Position numbers and translations under genes: made by a program
In this document: piece by piece, positions 20,741 to 31,400 of the stretch
Layout of the letters: each line of letters begins with the position of its first letter
Numbering within the stretch: position 1 is the first letter of the stretch
Source: Syngnathus acus
Taxonomy: Eukaryota > Chordata > Actinopteri > Syngnathiformes > Syngnathidae
Assembly (NCBI RefSeq): GCF_901709675.1
Contig: NC_051089.1
Location: forward strand, 12,761,976 to 12,825,975
DNA length: 64,000 nucleotides
Direction: 5' to 3'
Notes under the pieces: generated by a model
Told to the model about the DNA's origin: nothing
What the model saw: the letters and a program-made list of their open reading frames with translations, nothing else
Databases searched by the model: none

Positions 20741-22499
20741 ATGTGTGCAAAACGTGCGAAAGAACATTTCAACGAACTTCCTCGAAACAAAGAGAAAAAC
20801 AAGCGACAAAGTCAACTACTAGACGCTGTTTTCAAGAAACCGCATGTCGTGCTATACAATGCAGGTTTGTTCACTTCTAATTCTCATATGTCAAGTGAGT
20901 ACAACTCATGTAATAACTACAATCATTAACACTATTCCTGCGATTATTTCTTGATTCTCATTTGTTAAGTCGGGCATCGCATGCAACCCATGACCGTGAC
21001 GTTGTTCCTGATAGCAAAACGAACCTCTAGTTAACGAATCCTTTTAGGTCATTTCACCAACGTAAAACAATTGGCAAAACGGGGTAATGATTGAAAGTTG
21101 ATTTAGTAGTGGAACTGTTAAGTGTCAGTCGAAATAAAGAGGAAAGGTACTTCCCAAAAATATAGAATGCTGATGTTTCAGATCAATTGGCTGCGAGACA
21201 AAAGGGGAAGTTTGCAGGCGCAAAACTGCTAACAAGATTTGTACAGTGCAGCACTTAACTTCTTATTTCTGTATAAAGGCGGGAAATTACAAATGTACAA
21301 GAAAAAGGAAAATGTCAGCAGATCCACTTAAGTTGTACCTCACGTGTACTTGATTGTTCCAACATCACCACATAAAATTTACAATATGACACTCAAATGA
21401 GCAAAGCTTTACCAAACGCTAAGTGTTTGTGTTCTTTTGTCCTGCAGCCATCCATAAAGATCTTCATCCTGAGCAGCAAGTGTGGAGCTACAGGGTGGAG
21501 CAGGAGGAACTAGAGGCTCCTCACACAAAAAAGGAAACACTAGAGCGACCCCTCATTAAAGAGGGGGTAGAGGAGACAGAGCTACCGAACATTAAAGAAG
21601 AAGCTCCATTGCCTCTTCACATTAAAGAAGAGGAGGCGGAGGAAGATATCAACAACTTTCCACTGGAAGTCATTGTGAAGAGTGAAGATGATGATGAAGA
21701 AAAAAATGATAGAGACCACTGTGGAGGATCACAAGCAGACAAGCTCATAGCTTCACTATCCAATCGTGCTGATGTATTGTCACACTCTCCCGACACTGAT
21801 GATGAAGATGATGAGATCCAATGGAAGTGCTCGCAGTGTGGGAAAACATTTGGTTCAAAGTGGGGTTTGAAAGTACACATAAGAATACACACTGGAGAGA
21901 AACCTTTTTCTTGTTCACTCTGTGGTAAAATATTCACTCAGAAAGCACACTTGATAGCACACACAAGAACACACACTGGAGAGAAAGCCTTTGTTTGTTC
22001 AGTCTGCTCGGTAAGTTTCAGTGAACGTTCAAACTTGGGGAAACACATGAGAACGCACACTGGAGAGAAACCTTTTGCCTGTTTAATTTGCGGTAAAAGA
22101 TTCTCTATAAAGGGACATTTAAGGGCACACACAAGAACACACACTGGAGAGAAACCTTTTGACTGTTCAGTTTGTGGTAAACAATTTGCCCGGAAGGCAC
22201 ATCTGAACATACACGCAAGAAGACATACTGGTGATAAACCTTTCGCCTGCTCAGTTTGTGAGAGACGATTCGCTCGTAAGGCTCATCTAAACATTCATAC
22301 GAGAACGCACACCGGAGAAAAACCTTTTGCCTGCTCGGTCTGCACCGTAAGTTTCAGTGAACGATCAAATTTGGTTAAACACATGAGAACACATACTGGT
22401 GAGAAACCATACAGCTGCAGTGCGTGTGATAAAAACTTTTCTCAAAAGTATCTGGTTACGAAACACCAGTGTGCTGGTGAAAAGAGCTGTGGTAAATGA
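20741..22499 (+). CDS. znfG: C2H2 zinc-finger protein with 7 fingers plus a terminal half-finger
   Basis: Predicted nuclear DNA-binding protein of 391 residues. Exon 1 is 20741-20864 (begins MCAKRAKEHFNELPRNKEKN, donor GCAG|GTTTGT). Exon 2 is 21448-22499 (acceptor CCTGCAG), joined in phase 1. The linker repeats the acidic unit four or five times: EAPHTKKETLE, RPLIKEGVEE, LPNIKEEAPL, PLHIKEEEAEE and then VIVKSEDDDEE. Seven fingers at about residues 167-360 include neighbouring near-duplicates (two with RFARKAHLNIH or QFARKAHLNIH) and two near-identical RS-type units (VSFSERSNL). This indicates recent finger duplication inside the gene. It ends CSACDKNFSQKYLVTKHQC. AATAAA at 22801-22806 is a candidate polyadenylation signal. 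Confidence 0.87.
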
Positions 22500-23442
22500 A
22501 GCTGCTGGACTTCAATTACACTGTAAACCTCTAATTCTAAGTGTTTGTTTTGTTTGTAAAATTTTATTTGTGCCATCAATTGCAAGACAAGTAGTCAAAA
22601 TGTAATAACCCTAACCCATGATTGAGCGGCATTATTTAAATCTGTGAACTTTTAAATGATCTCCATGTGATGCAAGAAATACTACAAATCATTGTTCTTC
22701 AACTGCTGTGCACAATTATATTAAAGGTGAAGTAGTTATCAATTATCAAAAATATTCATTATAAATTACATTGATTAAAAATGGACAAAATGCAAAATCA
22801 AATAAACACAATTAAATATCTTTATATATTTTTAATGTATGTATTTTTTTAAACATTTGTTTTTATCATCTCTTGTTTATTTTTTTAGTTTGTCAATTTT
22901 GGTCCGTCATACTCAGCACCCCCTGGTGGCGAGTTTATTAACGTAATATAGTTTTAATTAGGCACATTTTGGCCATTTTTACATTCAGGCTAATATTCCG
23001 ATAAAAGAAACATGACATATTCAAGATTAGTACTAAAATCAGTATCCATATCTATACGAGCAAGTGCCTCAGTATAAACGGTTAATAGTAATTGTCGGTT
23101 TGCTAAATTACTGCTCCCCGTAGTAATTTCAAACTTATACATCTCTGTCATGACACATGACCTCAGCAAATTAGCACTGTACAAAAGAGACATTTGTAAG
23201 CAATATCTGATTTGTTTTCGTATTTAATTCCACAGAAATCACATGACGTATACACATTTTAAAAAGAAAACATGGTGTCTTTATTCTGAAATTGGTAATA
23301 TTATATGAGAACCGGGCGTACAGCTGCAATAATCCTCCATAAAACATAAATAAAACATATATAAGAATCTGATGAAAATTTGCGAAGTCATATGTAGCAT
23401 TGAAAAGCCACTGAAATAGTGTTTTGTGATCGTGACGTGTAG
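22500..23442. other. intergenic between znfG and znfH
   Basis: AT-rich non-coding DNA with a candidate znfG polyadenylation signal at 22801-22806. No domain-bearing ORF. Confidence 0.35.
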
Positions 23443-23762
23443 TTTGTCCAAGTGGAGTCGCCGTCCAACTTCCGCTACTGCTGTACTTCCGTATACGTTT
23501 TGCGTCACTACACGAGCTTCATTTAATGATTCTCCCCAAATTCCTACAGAAAGCACTTAAGCCTCGACACAGAATGTCCCATTACTTTCATACTGTAGTA
23601 AAACCCCATTGAGGGAATCGTCCTATCTGTATAAACTCGTTTTAGTGTACTATTAAGCTTCTTACGATAGCTTAGCTACGAACAAAGAGACGCGTTTATT
23701 AGCATCGTATCGCTACGCGGAGATCAAGAGTGAGTGTAAAGTGTTGGTCATCATCGTGTGAA
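23443..23762 (+). promoter_or_regulatory. znfH upstream region with cluster-wide motifs
   Basis: TTTGTCCAAGTGGAGTCGCC at 23443-23462 is followed by CAACTTCCGCTACTG and then TGTACTTCCGTATACGTTTT, closest to the znfA and znfF versions. The leader element ATAGCTTAGCTACGAACAAA and GAGACGCGTTTATTAGC spans 23668-23703. Confidence 0.6.
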
Positions 23763-25693
23763 ATGTGTGCAAAAAGTATGATCAATGGCTACGAGGGTGA
23801 ACTCTGTCGAACAAAAGAGGAGAACGAGCAACAACGTCAACTACAGGACGTTGTTTTCAAGAAGCCTCATGTGAGACACGGAGCAGGTTTGTTCATCTCT
23901 TGATGATTTTTTTAGTTAATACTTTTGATTTTTAACAGCATTCCTGTATACATTTCTTTTTTGTAATGAATTCGTCAGTCATAAAGTTAAAGATGCGGGC
24001 ACTGTGTGACGTAAATATGAAGTTATGTTGATGTTGAGGATTGGTCAGTTTATTTTATTTATTATCTCGGGACAAGTCAGCATGTTAGAGAACATGTCAA
24101 GGAGATGATGAGAACAGCAGAACAATGAAGAGGGACGATATCTGAGTGACGTCAACATCGATGTTTTGGTTTTGTAACGACTAATAGGGACAGAGTGTCG
24201 AATTTTGTATAGTGTAGATTTTCTCAATGTTTACTCATTCAAAAACCCGCTATTCATTTTAATAATATGCGAAAAATGTAGAAACCAATTTCACAACTGT
24301 ACCTGTTCTTGACATCTTCACCCCTCTTGCAGTCATTCATGAAGATCATGCTGAGCAGCAGATGCAAGAGACCTCCTATTTTAATGAGGAAGATGTGCTG
24401 GAGCCCTACTGCTTTAAAGAAGAAGAGGAGGACCCAGAGACCCCTGACATTAAAGCGAAAGAGGGCCCGGTGCCCCCATGCAGTTATGAAGATGAGAATG
24501 AGAGGTCCACTGATGTTAAAGAAGAAGAGGAGGAGTCGGCTATCACCAAATTGCCCTTTAACTGTGTCATTGTGAAGATCGAAGGGGATGATGATAGGGG
24601 TGAAGGTGATGGAGACCATGGTGGAGGATCACAAGCAGACAACTTAGCGCCACTCTCAGATAATGACAACACATTCTCACACTTACCTGACACTGATGAT
24701 GAATGTGCTGAAGGGGATGTAACATGTCACACTGAGGCCAAACGTTGGGAGTGTTCTCAGTGTGGGAAAAGCTTTGACTCCAAATATACTTTGAAAGTAC
24801 ACATGAGAACACACACTGGAGAGAAACCCTATTCTTGCTCTGTCTGCAGCTTAAGTTTCAGTGTTCGTTCGTCATTGGTCAATCACATGAGAACACACAC
24901 TGGGGAGAAGCGTTACACCTGCTCAGTCTGTGGTAAACGATTTGCTCAGAAGGGACAACTGACAACACATACAAGAATACACACTGGCGAGAAACCTTAT
25001 GTTTGCTCAGTCTGCAACGTAACTTTCAGTCTCCGTTCATCGTTGGTTAAACACATGAGAATACACACGGGAGAGAAACCTTATGCCTGCTCAGTCTGCA
25101 ATTTAAGTTTCAGTATTCGATCGGGATTAGTTCGCCACTCAAGAACACATACAGGGGAGAAACCTTTTGCCTGTTCGCTGTGTGGTAAGAGATTCACTAT
25201 CAAGGGAAGCTTAATAACACACACAAGAACACACACCGGAGAGAAGCCGTTTGCCTGTTCGATCTGCAATGTAAGTTTCATTGACCATTCAGGGTTGCTT
25301 CAACACAAGAGAACACATACGGGTGAGAAACCTTTTGCCTGCTCAATTTGTGGTAAAACATTCTCTTTAAAGGGAAATTTAACAACACACACAAGAACAC
25401 ACACGGGTGAGAAACCTTTTGCCTGTTCAGTCTGCGACTTAAGTTTCACTGACCGCTCAGGATTGCTTAAACACATGCGAACACACACTGGGGAAAAGGA
25501 GTTTTCCTGCACAGTGTGTGGTCAAAGATTCTCTCAAAGAGGCACCATGACAAGACATTCCAAAAGACACACTGGTGAGAAACCATTCAGTTGTAGTGTG
25601 TGTGATAAAAAATTCTATGATAAGTATGAGATTAAGAAACACAAGTGTGGTTTGGCAAATAAAAGAGAAGCCAATGATGCTGCAGGACTTTAA
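23763..25693 (+). CDS. znfH: C2H2 zinc-finger protein with 10 fingers plus a terminal half-finger
   Basis: Predicted nuclear DNA-binding protein of 494 residues. Exon 1 is 23763-23886 (begins MCAKSMINGYEGELCRTKEE, donor GCAG|GTTTGT). Exon 2 is 24333-25693 (acceptor CTTGCAG), joined in phase 1. The linker contains CFKEEEEDPE, TPDIKAKEGP, STDVKEEEEES and VIVKIEGDDDR. The ten standard fingers (about residues 180-455) alternate clearly between RS-type units (CNLSFSIRSGL, CDLSFTDRSGL) and KG-type units ([22 protein letters not shown]). It ends CSVCDKKFYDKYEIKKHKC. AATAAA at 25748-25753 is a likely polyadenylation signal, only about 55 bases past the stop. This is the last gene of the cluster. Confidence 0.87.
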
Positions 25694-26390
25694 TGAGGTA
25701 ACTTTTTAACAAGTTTTGTACGTTTTTGTGTTTGCAGTAATATGGAAAATAAATACGCATAAAATATACAATATGATCAAATGTAACATGTCAGACTGTC
25801 ACTAAGTCATTACAAAGCCTCAAATTATTTACATTTTACTCAAGTCGGAATAATTCTTACTGTTGCTCCTTGAGGTCTATTGCACATTTTGCAATGCATT
25901 ATGCAGATCCTTTTGTTGTCACTTTTACAATTTTATTTAAACCGTACTTGCTTTATATATATATTTTTTAACCATTTGTCTCCTCTAGACAATTAATGTA
26001 CATAACATAAATAATGTACATAATGTCTGCTTTCTTTAATATGTTTGATTGCTTCCACTACTGGATACCACAAATAACTCCTACAGCAATAAAGTATTTC
26101 CAATTTTTGGTGATTTACAGTGTTCCCTCCTCCTTTGGAAGATAAGGCTTCCTTCTTGCCATCCTAATTCATATCCCAGACATCAAGACGAAGGGAGATT
26201 GATGTCAAAGCCAGTAGCCAACATGTCAGCCTCTTGGCAGTCTTCCTGAACAGTTTTCTTGTCTTTTCGCCGGTTTTGGAAAGATGTCCAGTTTTTAATA
26301 AAGTCATAATTAGTCTCATTATATCCACTTGATGATGAATCTTCACAATGATCCATGGTGACTGTTACGCACTGTCACGAGTGATGGTGT
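25694..26390. other. znfH 3' flank
   Basis: AT-rich non-coding sequence with the polyadenylation signal AATAAA at 25748-25753. Nothing else is recognisable. Confidence 0.4.
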
Positions 26391-26596
26391 GATTACTGAT
26401 TGGCAGGAAACGCAGCGCAGCTATTTAGGGGGGCGGAGCAGTTACCTGGATGGGGCTTTGGGTTGTGATTGGTTGCGGATGCTGTCAGCGATCCAAAAGT
26501 GACGCATAATAAGCGCTAACGAGCAAGGTGTCACACAAACTCAAAATCCGACTTTGCATACCTGGAAGAGCAAGGCCCGCTACCGGTAAGGTGCTG
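26391..26596 (+). promoter_or_regulatory. candidate promoter and non-coding first exon
   Basis: This block is richer in G+C and CpG than its surroundings. It has two inverted CCAAT boxes (CTGATTGGCAGG and GTGATTGGTTGC), a GC box (GGGGGCGGAGC) and several CpG sites. It ends in a good splice donor, GCTACCG|GTAAGG near 26587. No ORF or matching coding exon is found downstream within the window. It may start a gene with a very long first intron, a non-coding RNA, or be an old insertion. Confidence 0.35.
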
Positions 26597-27776
26597 GTTT
26601 TTTTAATTTCCTTTCGGCTGGTTGTCAAACTGCTTGGTCAACTGATGTCATCTTTGTGAAGTTGTCGGATGTTTTTTTAACTTGTCACTTTTATTGCTTA
26701 GTGAAAGCATTGTTTTAACCTGGTGTTTTTGATAGTTTGCGATGTCCGTGCAAATATTTGAACCGCAGCGCGTTACTGCTGCGAGCCTACCCACGTCCTG
26801 GTTGATGGTGTATGCTGGGTAGTGAAGTCGGGCTTTAGTGATGCATAACGATTGACGTAGTTTATTCATTGGTCGCTGGTAAAGGGTGCCGTTTGTAGGA
26901 ATTATTATATTTAGTGCTGGTGCTTTTATCAATGCTCTTTGAATTATTTGCATCATTGGATATTGCCGATTCCTTTTTAAATTTCCCGAGTGGCCAGTGT
27001 TGACAGCAGGCCACTAGGACTCGAGTGCTCCCCTGATAGGCTACAAAAACAAAAACAAAAAGCTGACAGGTACACCACCGCCACCACCAGCAACAGACAG
27101 ATGCGCCAGATTTGTCCAGTTTTGACTGATTCTGCTTGCTGGCTATCTGTAATGTGACTGTCCATTAATAACAACATTCAGTGCATTTAATTGTCAACTG
27201 ACATTGCAAAAACAAATAAATAATACAGTAATCTCAACCTGCTGTGAAACATCTATAGCGTGTTAAATTATAAAATACAACTTCAATAGTGGAGGCTATT
27301 TGGCCTTAGTTTAGTCTTTTTAAGACTAAATAATAATAAATAAATATCAATCTGGGCTAAGCACCCGATATCCTAGATCCACCCCTGGGCACAGTCTTCA
27401 ACAGTTGTCACCCTATTTCATTCCTCCTAACTGTCCACTAGATGGTGACAAAAGATCGCATCAAGGTTCCAAAAGAAGAATTGTGCATTTGACCGTCTTT
27501 TAAGCGGTCAAATATCCCAAACAAAACAAATACGGCACTATTTAGTTATTTCCTATATATAGCTAGACTCTAGCTATTACTGCTCTCGCTGCTAGAGTAA
27601 TCTATTAAATTTGTACTGAGGAGAGTACAGTGTTCTCTGAGCCAAATAATCCGAGGAAAAAATATTTTTTTAAATTGAATGTACATTGCAGGCATATGTC
27701 TGAACCCATCACTCTGCTGCAGATGTTTCTTTGCTTTTATACTGTTTTTATATTTTAATTGTGTATGCTATTTTAT
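26597..27776. other. non-coding stretch after the candidate promoter
   Basis: No gene is recognised; the open frames here lack domains. Confidence 0.35.
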
Positions 27777-27840
27777 GTCTGTACAGCGAACTTGAGTGCC
27801 TTGAAAGGCGCCTTACAAATACAATTTATTATTATTATTC
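27777..27840 (+). repeat. L2/CR1-type LINE 3' end
   Basis: GTGCCTTGAAAGGCGCCTTA, then CAAATACAATTTATTATTAT, is the typical 3' terminus of fish L2-like elements with short trinucleotide repeats. Confidence 0.6.
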
Positions 27841-28049
27841 AGAACAGTTTTAAGTCCCTTGACAGGAAATTGAAGGGATGGGGGAGCTTCTGTTGTAAAG
27901 TCAAACTGTGGCAGACTTTCTAGTTTCTGGACCTGGATTTGACACCTTAAAACAGCTTGAGCTACCATTTGAGTAGACAGTAGGTCAGTCTCCTAAACTA
28001 GCGTAACACTATGATGGCTTGTAAGATGATAATGATATTAATAATGATG

Positions 28050-28425
28050 ATGATAAAATTGGATTTTTATATGGTGCTTTTTTATTTTTATTTATTATAA
28101 TTTTTTTTTACAGGAGCCTATACTCAAAGCGTTCACACTAGATGCATTAATCATACATACACATTCACACTGGTGGTGGTAAACTAAGTAGCCATAGCTG
28201 CCCTGGGGCAGGCTGACAAAAGTGTGGCTGCCAGTGCCTGCCTACGGCCCTTCTGACTACCACCAAACATTCATATACCAGTGGGAGTGATACTGGAGGC
28301 AAGGTGGCAAAGTGTCTTGCCCAAGGACACAATGACCCATAACTCGGGCAGAGTTGGAATCGAACAGCGGACCCTCTAGTTTACTGGATGACCTCTAGCA
28401 TCCTTATCGAAATCCCACTACCTCT
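28050..28425 (+). repeat. teleost interspersed repeat
   Basis: Landmarks: GGATTTTTATATGGTGCTTT, CATAGCTGCCCTGGGGCAGG, ACTACCACCAAACATTCATA, TGTCTTGCCCAAGGACACAA and GTTGGAATCGAACAGCGGAC. This order is familiar from many fish genomes; I do not assign a named family. Confidence 0.6.
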
Positions 28426-31400
28426 TTTTTGTTCTTTACACTTTGTGTAAACTCATTTGTCAACTTCAGTTGACATGCGGCTGTTCTGATTTTGGAGTTT
28501 TCACAACGAGACAGAGCTGTTTGGAGCATTGAATGAGTTTTTCTATGCAATTTTGTGATGCCCTTCTTTTTGAGCAGTCAATGAACGCACCTGAAGTCCA
28601 CCTACAAATGTGTGCGAGTACACCGGTATCAGGGTTTAAGTGACCCAGGCATCTTACTTCTAGGTCAGAAAAATAGCTAGCAAAAAACCTCACATTTCAT
28701 AAGAATTTCGATTGCTATTGTGTCAAAGGTAATACATATATAATCATATGCATAGAATTTACAGTGGTAATCTTAAAATAGCATAAAACTGCTTCTTTAA
28801 GAGCTGTTTTTATTGAATCCAGTTAATGATTTGATATCCATTGCACAAAATATGTCAATTATTTCAAACTGTTTTAGTTATCGACAGGAAAGCCATTAAA
28901 GCTAGAAAATTTACACTGGGTAGTCGGATCCAATCAACTGTGGCTGTCTCCTTCTCAAAAACACCAGATTAAACTGCTGCTGACACAGTAGGTGCTGTCA
29001 TATCAAAAATGAACCCTCCAGATCTAATTTAGTAATTAATTGCATTTTGAAAAGGAGCCTGCGTGGGTGAATGCTGATTTTCCGTCACTTATTCTGTGAC
29101 AAAATAATTACTTTTGCAACATATGCATAACTAATTATGAAATAAAAGACATCTTCATGAAGTGCATTGCAGATATATTAGATGCAAGTCACAAGTGTTC
29201 AATAGTTCTGCATTGCTACCATTAGGTACAAAAATGATGCAACCATTTGTGGCCTGAAGCCTTCTGATTGAAGTCCAAAGAGTGAACAGATGCTTCTTGG
29301 TTTATATCATTGCTGTCATTCGATGCCGCAGGTAGGAACAGTTTTTACAGTTGCACCTCCAAAGTTGAACAAAATCCATTTTGGGATGTTGGTAGACCTT
29401 CAATTTGCCCTTTGAAATTTTGGCAGAGGACAAAGTAAATGGAAGTAATCCATTAGAGTCAAACTGTGCAACATAAAATGATCATTAAATCAACATGCAA
29501 TTTGTAAGGGCTATTCTTAATTGTCATAAATTGTAAAGAGACTTTGACCTGAGTACCGTTACTCTGACAGGATTAATAAAATATCAATTTCTATATAAAA
29601 CATAAAAAGTGCTTTCATGATGTGCGAGAATCCTGGAGTTGGTATTGACTGAGCATGCAGGATAGGTCTTTGCTACACTACCGGTTTTATGGTTGACACA
29701 TAACATCTTTGTTTGTCTGTAGTGCTGACTCACAATAACACGAAAACAAAGCACAAGACACCGTTCTGGAGTGAATCCTCGTGATGCCAGCAAGGATTTG
29801 AATAGTGGTACAGATCGATACAGTACATACTACTTTACTTGCGTATATTGTCACAAGTTGAAGTTACTATGGCATCAATGGATTCTTCCGACCCCCATGT
29901 TGGTATAACCAGTCTGTTCCCCCTCCTCCATGAAATAGGAAGGAGTTTGACTCAAAGTGAAGATTCTGCCCCTTCTTTTTAAAATGTCTTATTTTAAAAT
30001 TATGAGTTCTGTCCACTCTGCAACATTTAGAAGTGGTCAGCAATTGCTGATCCTCTTTACCATTATTATGACTACTTTGCAATTAGTCATTTTTCCAAAT
30101 AGGACAAAATGATTTTATACTTGCATGGTTTTCTGCACCGTCTCAACTGTGCTCCCTTCCCCACTGTCAGCGTGTGACAGATCGATGCTGTATCCTTTCA
30201 GCTTCCCTTTGCAACAGTATTCTCCTGGTAATTGAGCTCAGCTAGTCTCCCAGGGGACCACTGATTTTCCCAGACGCTGCTATGAGCTCACTCTCGTTTA
30301 TTTCGCCACTTTCTTTGGAATAGCAAGCAATAATCAATCTTTTCTTCCACCCTTTTCTGTAAAATCCTTAAAATTAATACCTAATACCTGTAACTGGGTC
30401 CTTCCTTCCAGCTGCTACACCATTTGACAAATCTCAACTGTAGGGATTTCATTTCAGGGACTGGATAAAAAGCCTTTGAGCATCTGAGGGAAGGGACATG
30501 CACAGACATTTTGGGGGCTCGGGGACTGAAGTTAGAAAAAGGCCAACTTGTACTTTTTGTAATTTATTCATGAATAAATATCAGGATAGCTTTGCCTAAC
30601 TTATCTATTTATTTCAGGATTCTTATACTCATTTAATTGCTGAATGCTCGGCAGATTTTGTATGCTAGTAACTAGAATAACTGCCTGCACCAGAGAGAGG
30701 TATATAGTCATGCAAGAATTTTCAAATGAATATAATAACAGCACGGGACAATCCCTCCGAATCATTGCAAAAATTAATTCACTGAATGAACTGTTATCAT
30801 GATCATCTTAAAAATGTTTTAATTGCACTACCCTGACTTCGCGTCACAACTGGAGAGGAGGGAGGATGTCTTGAGGGGTCACACATAGATGCTTGATTGA
30901 GGGTTCCACACAGTCTGTAATTGCCCCTGTCATATGCGTGGCCGACCACATCATCCGCAAAGGAGATCAAACAGTTTATACATTAAAAATGTAATTTGCG
31001 TGCGCCAATCTCATCTCTCAAACCTCACAGACTCAGTTCCTGCAATGTTAAGCAGTGTTGTACTTCCAAACTCCAAATTTAATGGGAATGAGGGGAGCGT
31101 TGGCCGTAAATTCCATCCCATAATGGCACACAATCACGTAAACACCCTGTTATATACAATTCTATACGTGCATCATCTAAAAAAAAAAAAAATCTGTCAT
31201 GCGCTTGACTTGTGCTTGGCACGGAAATAGGGTCCCAGATGTTGGGGTATTCTCATGTGTGGGTCCTGAAAATGAATCTCCTACTTTGTAGACAAAACTT
31301 CTTCATGACATTAAAGCATTTATTTTGAGCACAACAGATTTTACTATGGTTTTTGATAATTACCTGACTGCATTTAGAATTTAGGCAAATTTCAATTCCC

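Noticed and set aside
24045-24227. Possible extra exon in the znfH intron
   Set aside because: The join of exon 1 to 24333 keeps phase and matches all paralogs. No splice sites or similarity support an additional exon.
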